This document shows positions 18,479-27,948 of a stretch of 64,000 nt of DNA, piece by piece. The notes beneath the pieces are model-generated. The model ran no database searches and was not told the DNA's origin. It saw only the letters and a list, made by a program, of their open reading frames with translations. Source of the DNA: Flavobacterium antarcticum DSM 19726 (GTDB taxonomy: Bacteria; Bacteroidota; Bacteroidia; Flavobacteriales; Flavobacteriaceae); the NCBI RefSeq assembly GCF_000419685.1, contig NZ_ATTM01000008.1, positions 62,001 through 126,000 on the forward strand, written 5' to 3'. A program made the position numbers and the translations under genes. Within the stretch, counting starts at the first letter, position 1; each line of letters opens with the position of its first letter.

Positions 18479-19553
18479 TATTTCCTTGAAGTACCTTTAT
18501 ATAATTTTCTAAAATTGTGTTTTGAGCATATTCAGTAGTAATTCGATTAGTAACGTTCAGCATTCGTTCTTCAAAAGAAATAGCATTTATTTCAATTGAC
18601 TTTGTAATAGCTTTTAATTTAGCCCTGCAAAGCTGTTCCTCTTTGGGATCAAAAAGTAAAGATTCTTCTTTCAAAATAGCGGTACATTCGCCTACATTTG
18701 TTGAAAAAAGTGCCAATCCCGCTGTTGAATATTCTATTAATGTTACCGGAAAACCTTCATACGTAGAGGCCAAAACGCCTAACGTACTCTGACTTAACAC
18801 AAAGTTTACATCAGTACACTGGTCGTAAAAATAGACATTCTGTACTGCATTTGTGCGAATGTAACTTTTTAAATCAGAAGAATACGTGTCGTTAAAATCT
18901 TTTCCAATGAAATGCAACGACCAATCGGATTTGTGAATACTAGATTTCCAAAATACTTCTAAAAAAAACAGGTGGTTTTTAGGGGGCTTTAAATTAGCAA
19001 CCATTACGATTCTTCGGCTTGGTTTTCCTTTTAAAAAAGTAACTTCTAACTCATTTGCTTGGGGAGCTACAAAGTTCGGTAACTGTATAATATTACTGCA
19101 CTTTAAATGTGTGGTTGCCCAATCCTTTAAATCCTCATTTACAACAATTACTAGATCAAAGAAAGAGGAACATCGTATGAGCATTTTATTAACGGACGAA
19201 TTGGCTTTTGCTCTATTGCCAAAATGGTCGTGCCAAATTACTTTGATTTTCCTACATGATAATTTCAGTACTACTGCCCAAAAAAAAGACGTACTGTGGG
19301 CGTGAATATGCGTAATTTTCTTTTGTATGCAAAATTTTCGCAGTCCATTAAAAGCTAAAACGTCAAAATTATTGTTTTTATTTACAAAGAAATAATCCAC
19401 GTTATTACTTAGAGATTCTTTCAAAACACCTTCTTTTCTAGTGCTTGCTAAAGCAGAATAGTCAATCGCTTCTGCCAAACCATTTGCATAATGCACGGCC
19501 ATTCGTTCTGCACCGCCAGCGTCTAAAGAATCGATGAGTTGGAGTATTCTCAT
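18471..19553 (-). CDS. Glycosyltransferase family 4 (GT-B fold)
   Basis: 360 residues. N-terminal LIDSLDAGGAERMAVHYANGL is the common opening of GT4 enzymes; the C-terminal half has the Rossmann domain with FIGKDFNDTY, STYEGFPVTLIEYSTAG (the EGFP...E donor-binding motif) and VGECTAIL. It would add a sugar to the lipid-linked glycan at the cytoplasmic membrane. It overlaps the previous gene by 4 bases and the next by 8. Donor and acceptor unknown. Confidence 0.85.
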   Translation of the reverse strand: MRILQLIDSLDAGGAERMAVHYANGLAEAIDYSALASTRKEGVLKESLSNNVDYFFVNKNNNFDVLAFNGLRKFCIQKKITHIHAHSTSFFWAVVLKLSCRKIKVIWHDHFGNRAKANSSVNKMLIRCSSFFDLVIVVNEDLKDWATTHLKCSNIIQLPNFVAPQANELEVTFLKGKPSRRIVMVANLKPPKNHLFFLEVFWKSSIHKSDWSLHFIGKDFNDTYSSDLKSYIRTNAVQNVYFYDQCTDVNFVLSQSTLGVLASTYEGFPVTLIEYSTAGLALFSTNVGECTAILKEESLLFDPKEEQLCRAKLKAITKSIEINAISFEERMLNVTNRITTEYAQNTILENYIKVLQGNND

Positions 19554-20668
19554 GACTTTAGTATTTGTTGGATTTCGGCCTCAAAATAATCCAGTGTATA
19601 CGTTCTTGACCACGCCGCAGCGGCTTCTCTTTTCTTTTGAAAAAGCACCTTCTCTTTTAAAAGTGCGCTTATCTTCGCACTATCTATTTTAATATCCATT
19701 TCCAAAACAATGCCTCGAGTGCCGTGGTCTAGCATCGTAGGCACACACGAAACAGGCGTGGCTATTGGAATGCAACCCCAAAACATGCCTTCGGCAATGA
19801 CTTTTGGCCAACCTTCACTTTTAGAAGGCAATAGCACAAAATGACTACTTTGATAGGCGTGCTTCAATACGTCTGCGTTTTGGTTGCCGTGCAAAATCAG
19901 ATGCGATTCTAATTTTAAATCGACTACCATCTGTTCTAACTCTTGTCGTAAAATACCTTCACCGTATACATCCAAGTGAATAGTAGGAAAGGTCTCTTTC
20001 AGTTGGCTTATCAGTTGAATGGCATACTGTGGGTTTTTACCCACCACTAAACTTCCCGCAAAAACAAATCGAATTTTAAGCGCGTGTTCCAATGGTACTA
20101 ACGGCACTATTTCGCTTTTATAGTAGGAAGCGGTAAAAAAAGGTTTGATGTTTTTGGAGCTATTGGGCCATTCGCCGTAGACCAATACTTGCATATTTCT
20201 AGTGAGAAACGTGTTGGACACGATCCACTTTTGCAACCGGTAACTCCAAGGTTGTTTGGACTTTGGATCCCAATTCCCAGCATACTTGGCTGATTTGGTT
20301 TTGGATGGAAAAGCAATTTGCACAATACTTCCCAGTAATCCCATATTTCCTGGACACCTTAGATGGATGTGATCGGCGGATTGCATGGCTTTGAAAATTT
20401 GGTAGATTAATTTCGGTAATTTAAAAAGCGAACTAATTATTTGTTTACTTGATGTCAACTCAAATGCAGGAACTGCTTTAAAATCAATTTTATTGGCACT
20501 ATAAGGTAAATCAATTTCAGAAATTGCACCTGTTTGGATCGGTGCGACTATAATGACTTCATCCACATACCGAAGCCAAATATTCATTTCGCGAACGTAA
20601 GGTCCATAGCCGTAGAACTGATCCTCTTTTTTAATGTGATTCACGTGCGTGATGATGCAGAATTTCAT
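19550..20668 (-). CDS. Glycosyltransferase family 4-like (GT-B fold)
   Basis: 372 residues. The C-terminal GT1/GT4 domain is clear: FAGSLVVGKNPQYAIQL, DVYGEGILRQELEQMV, SHFVLLPSKSEGWPKVIAEGMFWGC (nucleotide-sugar binding) and PVSCVPTMLDHG. The N-terminal Rossmann half is more divergent. It is the first gene after the only large gap in the operon (20669-21093), so its expression may differ from the upstream genes. Substrate unknown. Confidence 0.83.
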   Translation of the reverse strand: MKFCIITHVNHIKKEDQFYGYGPYVREMNIWLRYVDEVIIVAPIQTGAISEIDLPYSANKIDFKAVPAFELTSSKQIISSLFKLPKLIYQIFKAMQSADHIHLRCPGNMGLLGSIVQIAFPSKTKSAKYAGNWDPKSKQPWSYRLQKWIVSNTFLTRNMQVLVYGEWPNSSKNIKPFFTASYYKSEIVPLVPLEHALKIRFVFAGSLVVGKNPQYAIQLISQLKETFPTIHLDVYGEGILRQELEQMVVDLKLESHLILHGNQNADVLKHAYQSSHFVLLPSKSEGWPKVIAEGMFWGCIPIATPVSCVPTMLDHGTRGIVLEMDIKIDSAKISALLKEKVLFQKKREAAAAWSRTYTLDYFEAEIQQILKS

Positions 20669-21093
20669 GTATTTGTAAATTTACAGATCGTGTTTGACTA
20701 TGTGGTGCTGATCAATCTAAAACTTTATAGTAACTGGTAATTCTAAATATTGCTCCTGAATTATTTTGTAAATATACGATTTAGCTTTAATTGTGCGGTG
20801 TGTATTATCTATTGATGAAGTTGCTGCATTCTGTTTCTGATTCCGATGCGTTACGCTCCATACTTAAGGGTTAAGTCTTTTTGTTACAGACAAAGCAAAC
20901 TTCTTCCCTCTCACCAGCAGACCCTATTATTTTCTGTTTTACATAATATTTTTCATACATTACTCATACACTATCCATACTTGTGGCATACCTCTGGCAT
21001 AGACCAGGTATGTAGCTAATTTGAGTTTGACCCGTACTAAAATAATTATTTAGTTGACTGTATTGTCATTTTAAGGAACTTAATTTATGCATT
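20669..21093. other. 425-base non-coding gap inside the polysaccharide block
   Basis: No credible coding frame on either strand. The left part is plain AT-rich DNA with the short palindrome TGTAAATTTACA near 20676. The right part holds a phased CATAC array (separate entry). No TAnnTTTG element is apparent on the minus strand ahead of the gene starting at 20668, so readthrough from upstream is likely. Confidence 0.5.
20954..21012. repeat. CATAC array at 11-bp spacing with terminal inverted copy
   Basis: CATAC begins at 20954, 20965, 20976 and 20987, and CATAG at 20998: five hits spaced exactly 11 bases. The next 11-bp position (21009) is TATG, the inverted copy. CATACCT (20987-20993) and AGGTATG (21006-21012) form an inverted pair around a central CATAGA. 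Spacing near one helical turn suggests a protein-binding array. It lies about 80 bases past the stop of the gene at 21094-22086. Confidence 0.6.
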
Positions 21094-22086
21094 TTACTTC
21101 GGCGTATTAAATGCTAAACTACACCAACCCACAATTCTTCCAGCAGTTTCCGTTAATGCTTGCTTTTTATCAGCAGAAGTAATGATATTTGTCGCGCGAA
21201 TACTAATCAATAGTACCGTTACGGCATGCCATTTACAGCGATCTTTAAAATTAGGACTTGGATTTTTAACTCTCCAAACATACCAACCGTTGCGCACTAC
21301 CATTTTTCCGTATTGAAATTTATTTGGCCGTCCGGCGGGATCGTGGTAATGGCTCAATTGGGCACTTGTATTTACAAAAAGTTTGCCCATTTTTGCGACC
21401 CGAATTGTAAAATCGGCGTCTTCGTACAATCCATATCCTTCAAAATAAGCAGCGAATTGCAACGTCTCAAAAACTTCTTTTTTAAACGAGGAAACCCCTC
21501 CCATGAGTTGTTCTACCTCATATATTTTTCCGGAAGGCGGTAAAAAGCCTATACTGCGGCCGTGCGAATAATTAGAAGACCATCCTGGGGCACAATCCGA
21601 ATCCAAATGTAACTTTTTCCGAATTACAAATCGACTGCCGTCTTTGCGTTTGTAGCCGTCGTAAAAAAATTCATTTAGGCTGGGTTTGTAGTTATCCTCA
21701 ACTTTCTGCCACTGCACCTCGTTATTGATATAACCGCCTACTCCTAAGGCTTTGGGATGCAAACTATAAGTTTCTAGTAAATTTTCAAAATAATGGGTAT
21801 CTAAAACAGTGTCATCATCCAAAAACCCAATAATTTCAGTAGTAGAATTGACTCGCTCTATTCCGAAATTACGTTGTTTCGTTAATCCCCTGTCTTCAGG
21901 GTCTACTTTAAAATACACTAGATTCTTGTAGGATTTCGCGGCTAGAACTTCTTTAGTTAAATCATCAGGTGAACCATCAACAATTAATACCTCATCGGGA
22001 TACAGCGTTTGTTGTACTACCGAATCAAGCAGATCTGTTATTACTTTCGAACGTTTATAGGTACAAATGATAAGGGTTAGTTTCAT
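21094..22086 (-). CDS. Glycosyltransferase family 2
   Basis: 330 residues. GT-A fold: LTLIICTYKRSKVITDLLDSV at the N-terminus, LIVDGSPDD, then FLDDDTVLD (DxD metal and nucleotide binding) and a later GYGLYEDADFTIRV (acceptor-side ED motif). It is likely a cytoplasmic glycan-assembly transferase. The start overlaps the upstream gene by 4 bases. A 425-base gap follows. Sugar specificity unknown. Confidence 0.87.
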   Translation of the reverse strand: MKLTLIICTYKRSKVITDLLDSVVQQTLYPDEVLIVDGSPDDLTKEVLAAKSYKNLVYFKVDPEDRGLTKQRNFGIERVNSTTEIIGFLDDDTVLDTHYFENLLETYSLHPKALGVGGYINNEVQWQKVEDNYKPSLNEFFYDGYKRKDGSRFVIRKKLHLDSDCAPGWSSNYSHGRSIGFLPPSGKIYEVEQLMGGVSSFKKEVFETLQFAAYFEGYGLYEDADFTIRVAKMGKLFVNTSAQLSHYHDPAGRPNKFQYGKMVVRNGWYVWRVKNPSPNFKDRCKWHAVTVLLISIRATNIITSADKKQALTETAGRIVGWCSLAFNTPK

Positions 22087-23615
22087 TTTACTTTATTTAA
22101 TTCGGTCGCCCAAAAGACACTTTGCTTCCACTGCTTTTGAAACATTTCGTAATAGCGAAATGGATTTTTTATTTTTTGTGCTTTATAATATTTAAAAAAA
22201 AGTACAGATTTGTATCCTAAGATTTGTTGTGTCGTATTGTGCTTCATTTTATACAACATTATTGTAGGAGAAGGTTTAGGTTGGATTATTTCTTTACTCC
22301 ATTTTAAAACTGGTTTTGTCCTAAAGCCACCTATGGGAGCTTTTAAATGTACAATAACCAATTTAGGAACGTATATTACATCTATACCCACATTCCTTAA
22401 CTGCATTCCAAAATCACTATCTTCACCATATCCAAACTCTAACGCATTGCTAAACTGAACATCATTCAAGCAACGAGCATCTAAAAACGCATTTCCTGAA
22501 CCAAAAATCGCCGATTGATTCAATAAACTGCTTTTCATTTTTTCCTTTTTTTGCGGATAAAAGGTCGTAATACATTTAAATTTATAATGAAGCAAATACT
22601 GTAAAGCGTCCCTTATTAATGTAGATTCAAAACGATTGTCATCATCATTTAAAAAAAACCATTTACTTTTAACTTCTTCTAGTGCTAAATTACGAGCGTT
22701 ACAAGCACCTGCCCGGTGAGTAAAGATATGTTTGATTTCAAAGGGCCAATTTTCATTTTCAATATAGTCCAATTCGGATACGGAGTCCAGTAAAGGATTT
22801 TGCTCAACGATGATTACCCGAACAGGAAGATGCAATTGTGCCTTCAAATCAAGTAAAACATCGTGTAAATACTGCTTTCTTCCTATCGTTGGTATAATTA
22901 CGTCGATAGTTTCTTTACTTACATCTGACTTTATTTTTTCCGACTTAAAATCACAAGCAACATTATTAACGGAATGCTTTTTAACGAAGAATGTGTTCAA
23001 CACAGAAAAAAAAGGTACTTTTTTATCATGTAACAGTATATTTAATAACAACAAGTACACCCATATTACTTTATAATGTTGCTTCACAAATTTAAATAGT
23101 TGATTGAAATTTGCTTTTGGAAGAACTAACTTCGTAGTTGCTTTAAGTAGCTTAGGGTCGGAATAACAAAATAAGCCTAGAGGTTGGTATATCTTTGCAA
23201 TACTATTTAAACAATAATCAAAATCAGTCGCGTCCCAACTCCTTTCATCTGTTTGAAGTATAACAGTTGCTTTAATCCCTCCTACTAAACTACTCATTTG
23301 CCAAGTGGGATAAATTACTTTTTTAGAAACGTTGATAAAAGGGCTATCCTCAACATAACCGATAGTATCAGTTAAATAATTTTTGATTGGATTATAAGAC
23401 CGCATACTTCGTCCTGATTCAAATATACTACTACAATAATCCAAATCTATAATCGAACCTACATCTTCATGACTCCAAATAATAATTTTATTCGGAAATT
23501 GTAATGCTAAGGTATATACATTTTTCGCTATTGATAAACGGGAATTAAATGGAATTGAAGTATCATCTAAAATTATAGATGTTACTTCCTTGAAGTTATG
23601 CATTAGTAAAATCAT
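22083..23615 (-). CDS. Two-domain glycosyltransferase: unassigned N-terminal half plus GT2 domain
   Basis: 510 residues, much longer than a single GT2. Residues about 237-460 form a GT-A domain: DVIIPTIGRKQYLHDVL, VIIVEQN, RAGACNARNLAL and FFLNDDDNRF. Residues 1-235 resemble no domain I can name, although they include IIIWSHEDVG and a hydrophobic helix near 185-200. The N-terminal part could be a degenerate second transferase. It overlaps the next gene by 4 bases and lies 5 bases after the previous one. Confidence 0.8.
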   Translation of the reverse strand: MILLMHNFKEVTSIILDDTSIPFNSRLSIAKNVYTLALQFPNKIIIWSHEDVGSIIDLDYCSSIFESGRSMRSYNPIKNYLTDTIGYVEDSPFINVSKKVIYPTWQMSSLVGGIKATVILQTDERSWDATDFDYCLNSIAKIYQPLGLFCYSDPKLLKATTKLVLPKANFNQLFKFVKQHYKVIWVYLLLLNILLHDKKVPFFSVLNTFFVKKHSVNNVACDFKSEKIKSDVSKETIDVIIPTIGRKQYLHDVLLDLKAQLHLPVRVIIVEQNPLLDSVSELDYIENENWPFEIKHIFTHRAGACNARNLALEEVKSKWFFLNDDDNRFESTLIRDALQYLLHYKFKCITTFYPQKKEKMKSSLLNQSAIFGSGNAFLDARCLNDVQFSNALEFGYGEDSDFGMQLRNVGIDVIYVPKLVIVHLKAPIGGFRTKPVLKWSKEIIQPKPSPTIMLYKMKHNTTQQILGYKSVLFFKYYKAQKIKNPFRYYEMFQKQWKQSVFWATELNKVK

Positions 23616-23620
23616 GATAG

Positions 23621-24763
23621 TTAAATTAGATTTTTATAAAAAATAATATTTTGCTGTACTATTTTTTGAATATCAAAATTTTGCTTAACAAAGTCAAGCG
23701 CTTCCATTCCTATCTTTACCGATAAAGTGTCATTTTGTAGTACGGATATGATTCTATTTGCATACTCCTCATGATTCGAAGGATGTACTAAAAAACCACT
23801 TTTACCGTCTTCCATTAATTCTTGAGCCCAACCAAAGTCACTGTTTACAACCGGTTTTTGCATAGCCATGGCCTCAATGGTTACCATGCCTAATGTTTCA
23901 GCATAAGTGGGAAATAGGCAAACGTTTGAATTTTTTATATAGGCTTGCACATCGGAATAGGGGATTTTACCCAAATAGGTGACACAAAGTAAAGCTTCTT
24001 TTGAAAATTGTTGTTGGACTAAACTCCAGGTGGAATTAGAACCAGTTTGAATATCCGCCGAATCTCCACCAATTAAAACCAATTTAACTTCTGGCATCTC
24101 TTTTAATACCTTTTCAAAAATGATTGGCAATTCAAAAACTCCTTTTTTGCGTATAATAGTTCCTATGTAAAGCAACAACCCTTTTTCAAATTGGAGTGGT
24201 GAATCGTTCTGAAAGCGCTTTAAATTCAATCCGTTATGTACCGTTTTTATTTTAGCAGATGAGAGTCCAAATAACTTAGCCGAAACTTCTCCCGCAAATT
24301 TTGTCGGTGCAACATAACCCTGCGCATTTCGCACAGCTAAGGTTTCATAAAAACGATTCTTCCACTTCTGCTTCCGTTTTTCAAGATGACAAAAATAAGT
24401 ATCGCTTCCATGAAATCGAATCACTAAAGGAACTTTAAAATTCATAAAGGCGGTTACACCAGTCCAGTCTGCGGCTTCAATTACATCAATTTTATCAGCT
24501 TCAATAACTTTGTTGCAATAATTTTGAATATGTTTTCTGTAAAAAAACCACTTGCCCAAACGATAGCTTTTGTTTTCAATAAAGTGATAAGTAATTTCTT
24601 TTTCTTGAAAAACTGCTGCTTTGGACTGACCATAGATAAACAGCGTAACCTGTACTCCTTTAGATACTAAAGCCTCTGCTAAATTTTTAATACTGTTTCC
24701 TAAACCCGCAGAATGGTTCACTTTGGGATGGGGGTACTCGGGAATTAGAAAAGCGATATGCAT
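23621..24763 (-). CDS. Glycosyltransferase family 4
   Basis: 380 residues. N-terminal FLIPEYPHPKVNHSAGLGNSI resembles the GT4 opening with a glycine-rich loop; the C-terminal half has GTIIRKKGVFELP, LIGGDSADIQ, FPTYAETLGMVTIEAMAMQKPVV (donor-binding E-x7-E) and GWAQELMEDGKSGFLV. The stop of the previous gene and this start share one base (24763), so they are tightly coupled. Donor and acceptor unknown. Confidence 0.87.
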   Translation of the reverse strand: MHIAFLIPEYPHPKVNHSAGLGNSIKNLAEALVSKGVQVTLFIYGQSKAAVFQEKEITYHFIENKSYRLGKWFFYRKHIQNYCNKVIEADKIDVIEAADWTGVTAFMNFKVPLVIRFHGSDTYFCHLEKRKQKWKNRFYETLAVRNAQGYVAPTKFAGEVSAKLFGLSSAKIKTVHNGLNLKRFQNDSPLQFEKGLLLYIGTIIRKKGVFELPIIFEKVLKEMPEVKLVLIGGDSADIQTGSNSTWSLVQQQFSKEALLCVTYLGKIPYSDVQAYIKNSNVCLFPTYAETLGMVTIEAMAMQKPVVNSDFGWAQELMEDGKSGFLVHPSNHEEYANRIISVLQNDTLSVKIGMEALDFVKQNFDIQKIVQQNIIFYKNLI

Positions 24764-26169
24764 TAGGTTATAATTTTACTGATAGCATTCCAAATCTTCT
24801 CTGATGCCTTTGTCGGCTCACTTCCCACAATCACATCAAACCATTTTTTACCTACAGGTACGTTAGTCTTTTTTCCATCTAAAATTGACTTAACTATACT
24901 TGTCAGCTCCTTTTTATTCTGTACGAAAAGTGCAGCGTCTTTTGACGGCATAGAACGAAAGTGGATGTATTTATAATTTTGTCCAATATCTCGAATTCCT
25001 TTCGCGAGTTGCGGTTGTTCATAATCAAAAAATAAACACGATTTATTATGTGCAACAAAATCAAACACCATTGAAGAAGCAATATTTCCAACAAATTCGG
25101 TATGATGGCAAATATTAGCTTGTAAAGCAAAATCATCTTTAGTAGGCATAATTTCATTCCAACTTTTACCTATGGGGCGCCATAAAGGATCAATGGAAAC
25201 AATTACATCTTTATATTTTGCCAATATGGTATCATACCGACCTGTAAAGTCTACTGGACATTTCCGATAAATAATTCCTAAATTATAATCTTGTTTATTT
25301 AATTCACGAACAGAAAGTGCTAAATCTTCTAAATAATACTGATCTAAAGGTGAAGTGGTCGTATCATCTCCCGAAAAGCAAATGTATTTTTTATGGGTTT
25401 CTAAATTGTGCGTTTTATAAAAATCTGCTTTAGTTTGCAATAAGCTTGTGTCAAAATGACTTTCAAATTGCGGCGTACCTGTGACAAATACCTGTTCTGA
25501 TTTGACATAAGGACAATATTTCAATAATTCGTTTTTCATGTAATCACTCCACACAAAATAAAAATCAGGCTCAATTAAAGTAGTGGCTTTAGGCAAATTA
25601 TCCCACGAAAAAATGAAGGAAACGGTAGGAATTCCTAAATCTTGAGCGGCTAAAATCGGTGCAATTGCTTGCGAAGGTCTTGGGTTGGTGCAAAAAATTA
25701 CTTCTGGACGGCTTTCTTCTAGTTGCTTTTTACAGTAATCATATTTAGAAGTAGAACGTTCTAAATTTTTAATTTGAGTTCTAATGGAATTAACTCCCTC
25801 CTCATTCGATTTTGTGGCTACTAAAAAATCCACGTAAAGACTTTTAAAGGCATTTTTAATTCCTTTGTAGGACTGTGGGAAATTATAAGTGTTGTAGACC
25901 GTCTCGTTGAATTTTTTATCAAAAACATTCAGCTCGCATCTCTTTCGAGCACGTGTATACACTGTAGTCATCGGATGTATTTCTTGATTTTCGATTTTCA
26001 ATTCTTCAAAACCCAATTCGGATTTAATTTGAAAAGGGGTATTATTCCAATAACAAATTTCAAAACCCATTGCAGTTCCAATTGCATTAAAATTTGTCAG
26101 TGCAAAATTCCGCAATCCGACGCCATCAGGCAAAAATACAAAAGCTTTTTTACTCATATCTTGCTTCAT
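24763..26169 (-). CDS. GT-B-like surface carbohydrate biosynthesis protein (glycerophosphotransferase/glycosyltransferase-like)
   Basis: 468 residues, not confidently assigned. Two Rossmann-like halves are suggested: RPEVIFCTNPRPSQAI and IPTVSFIFSWDNLP, then VFVTGTPQF and a C-terminal block with ICHHTEFVGNIASSMVFDFV, similar to the CDP-glycerol glycerophosphotransferase and UDP-GlcNAc epimerase-like GT-B folds. It could transfer a sugar or a polyol phosphate. It overlaps the pyruvyltransferase gene by 4 bases. A start five codons in (MSKKAFVFLPDG) is also plausible. Confidence 0.6.
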   Translation of the reverse strand: MKQDMSKKAFVFLPDGVGLRNFALTNFNAIGTAMGFEICYWNNTPFQIKSELGFEELKIENQEIHPMTTVYTRARKRCELNVFDKKFNETVYNTYNFPQSYKGIKNAFKSLYVDFLVATKSNEEGVNSIRTQIKNLERSTSKYDYCKKQLEESRPEVIFCTNPRPSQAIAPILAAQDLGIPTVSFIFSWDNLPKATTLIEPDFYFVWSDYMKNELLKYCPYVKSEQVFVTGTPQFESHFDTSLLQTKADFYKTHNLETHKKYICFSGDDTTTSPLDQYYLEDLALSVRELNKQDYNLGIIYRKCPVDFTGRYDTILAKYKDVIVSIDPLWRPIGKSWNEIMPTKDDFALQANICHHTEFVGNIASSMVFDFVAHNKSCLFFDYEQPQLAKGIRDIGQNYKYIHFRSMPSKDAALFVQNKKELTSIVKSILDGKKTNVPVGKKWFDVIVGSEPTKASEKIWNAISKIIT

Positions 26170-26984
26170 AATTTAAATGGACACGCACGCATTAAACCTT
26201 CACACAGTTCCATCAATCGTTCTTGTTTAGGCAAGTTAGGGTATTTTTTGAATAAGTTTTCCATTTGCTCTTCTGTAAAACGAGTCAATTTTACTTCTGG
26301 TCTGTAAAATTGAAGTCCCACAGATTCCATATAATCTTGGTATTTAATATCATCTCCAAAAACTTTATCGGAAAATTTCTGCCAGACTGCTGGAATTCCG
26401 TACGCATGTGCAATAATGATGCCGTGCAACGAAGAAGAAATTATAGATTTGCATTGCAAAAATTCGATTGTTTTTGCTTCAATATCATTTGTCATCAGGT
26501 CTATTAAATGGACATCTGGTTGATCTTTAAACCAATCGGCAACTATTGAATAGTCATTATAATGCGGTACAATGCCATACTTGAATTTTTTATCAACTCG
26601 TGGTTTAAAAAATTGTGGCATTAATAGTGCAGGATCCCCGTAAACCTCAGGAACTTGATAACCAGATTTCATCAGATAAGCCCTAGTCTGTGGTCCTCGA
26701 ACCGCAGCAAATTTGGCTTTTTTAATTTTAATCTCTTGATTAATGATACCGCTTCCCCAAACAATACATTTGTCGTTTACATGATGGATAATACTTCCTA
26801 TTGTCACATAGATAGGTTGAGACCAATCTAAGAAAGAAAACTTTTTTGGCCATGCAAAAACAATTTTTCTACCAGATATTTTCTGCACTAAATACCTTCC
26901 CAACGCATCCCCATAATTTTCTTTCGTTTTGCCTTGAATTATTTTTTCATTCCACCAAAATAGACGGATCCGATCCTGAAACAT
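26166..26984 (-). CDS. Polysaccharide pyruvyl transferase family protein
   Basis: 272 residues. ENYGDALGRYLV near the N-terminus, WGSGIINQEIKIK, AVRGPQTRAYL and VYGDPALLMP, then SSLHGIIIAHAYGIPAVW, are the hallmark motifs of PS_pyruv_trans (WcaK/CsaB-like) proteins. They transfer a ketal-linked pyruvate from PEP onto a sugar, adding negative charge. It lies one base after the synthase gene and overlaps the next gene by 4 bases. Together with the nonulosonate genes it suggests an acidic polymer. Confidence 0.88.
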   Translation of the reverse strand: MFQDRIRLFWWNEKIIQGKTKENYGDALGRYLVQKISGRKIVFAWPKKFSFLDWSQPIYVTIGSIIHHVNDKCIVWGSGIINQEIKIKKAKFAAVRGPQTRAYLMKSGYQVPEVYGDPALLMPQFFKPRVDKKFKYGIVPHYNDYSIVADWFKDQPDVHLIDLMTNDIEAKTIEFLQCKSIISSSLHGIIIAHAYGIPAVWQKFSDKVFGDDIKYQDYMESVGLQFYRPEVKLTRFTEEQMENLFKKYPNLPKQERLMELCEGLMRACPFKL

Positions 26985-26985
26985 A

Positions 26986-27861
26986 TTATACTTTTTTATT
27001 TTTCAACTTGTCGCGCTGCACTTGCTCAATGGGTAAAATATCTTGATTTTTAAATTGTAAAGCTTGATAAACCGCTTTTAAATCGCGAGAAAGCTTACGC
27101 AATCCTTCTGGTTCTAGCGAAGCCGCATGATCGGTGCCTTTCCAAGTACGGTCTAATGTATAGTGTCGCTCCACTATATTTGCACCCAAAGTATAAGCAG
27201 CTACATCCACAGCAATTCCCAAGTGATGTCCTGAAAAACCAATGTGTTTTACTTTATTTCCATATTTTTGTATCAATAAGTTAATATCCAGTAAACACAC
27301 ATCTGTAAAAGGAACGGGATAACCCGAAGTACAGTTGTACAATACTAAATCCTTATTCCTTCCTTTGGATTCAAAAAAAGCAACTAATTCATCGATTTCA
27401 TCTTTAGTGGTCATTCCCGTCGAAATATGGATTTCTCCTGGATAGTTGGTACACAACCATGATAACATTTCAAAATTATTGTTACAAGCCGATGGGATTT
27501 TAATAAATTCGGGGTTCAATGACGCCATTTCTTGAGCTGAAGTAGTATCCCAAACCGACGTGGAATACACAATACCCAGTTCTTCACAATACGCCTTTAA
27601 TTCAGCATGCTGATCTACGTTAAATTCTAGATACTCGCGATGAGCACCGTAAGTATCACCGTAAGAATTTGAAGGATTTGGATGAGGAGCATTGTATTGT
27701 TCTTCAGTCAGTAGCTCAACATTATTCCTCTTCTGAAATTTAACTGCATCCGCATTACAAAATATTTTTGCAATCTTAATGAGTTCCTTTGCCAGGCTTA
27801 TCTCTCCTTTGTGATTGCAACCGATTTCGGCAATAACATAAGGTTTTTTATAGTGTGTCAT
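26986..27861 (-). CDS. neuB: NeuB-family nonulosonate synthase lacking the SAF domain
   Basis: 291 residues. The NeuB barrel is clear: YVIAEIGCNHKG, DAVKFQKR, STSVWDTTSAQ, FIKIPSACNNN, HISTGMTTKDEI, GFSGHHLGIAVDVAA and IVERHYTLDR. These enzymes condense PEP with a six-carbon N-acyl-mannosamine-like or mannose-type sugar (free or 6-phosphate) to give a nine-carbon sialic, legionaminic or Kdn-type acid. Bacterial NeuB proteins usually have about 340-350 residues with a C-terminal SAF/antifreeze-like domain; this one stops where that domain would start (ends QRDKLKNKKV). The CMP-transferase/phosphatase gene is immediately upstream in the operon. Which acid is made is not resolved. Confidence 0.88.
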   Translation of the reverse strand: MTHYKKPYVIAEIGCNHKGEISLAKELIKIAKIFCNADAVKFQKRNNVELLTEEQYNAPHPNPSNSYGDTYGAHREYLEFNVDQHAELKAYCEELGIVYSTSVWDTTSAQEMASLNPEFIKIPSACNNNFEMLSWLCTNYPGEIHISTGMTTKDEIDELVAFFESKGRNKDLVLYNCTSGYPVPFTDVCLLDINLLIQKYGNKVKHIGFSGHHLGIAVDVAAYTLGANIVERHYTLDRTWKGTDHAASLEPEGLRKLSRDLKAVYQALQFKNQDILPIEQVQRDKLKNKKV

Positions 27862-27948
27862 GATTTTATTTATTAACGCAAAGTAAACAAAAAATTATTG
27901 AAACTGCAGGTTCTGTCTAGTGCCGGTAGATAAGTTAAATTAAAAGTA

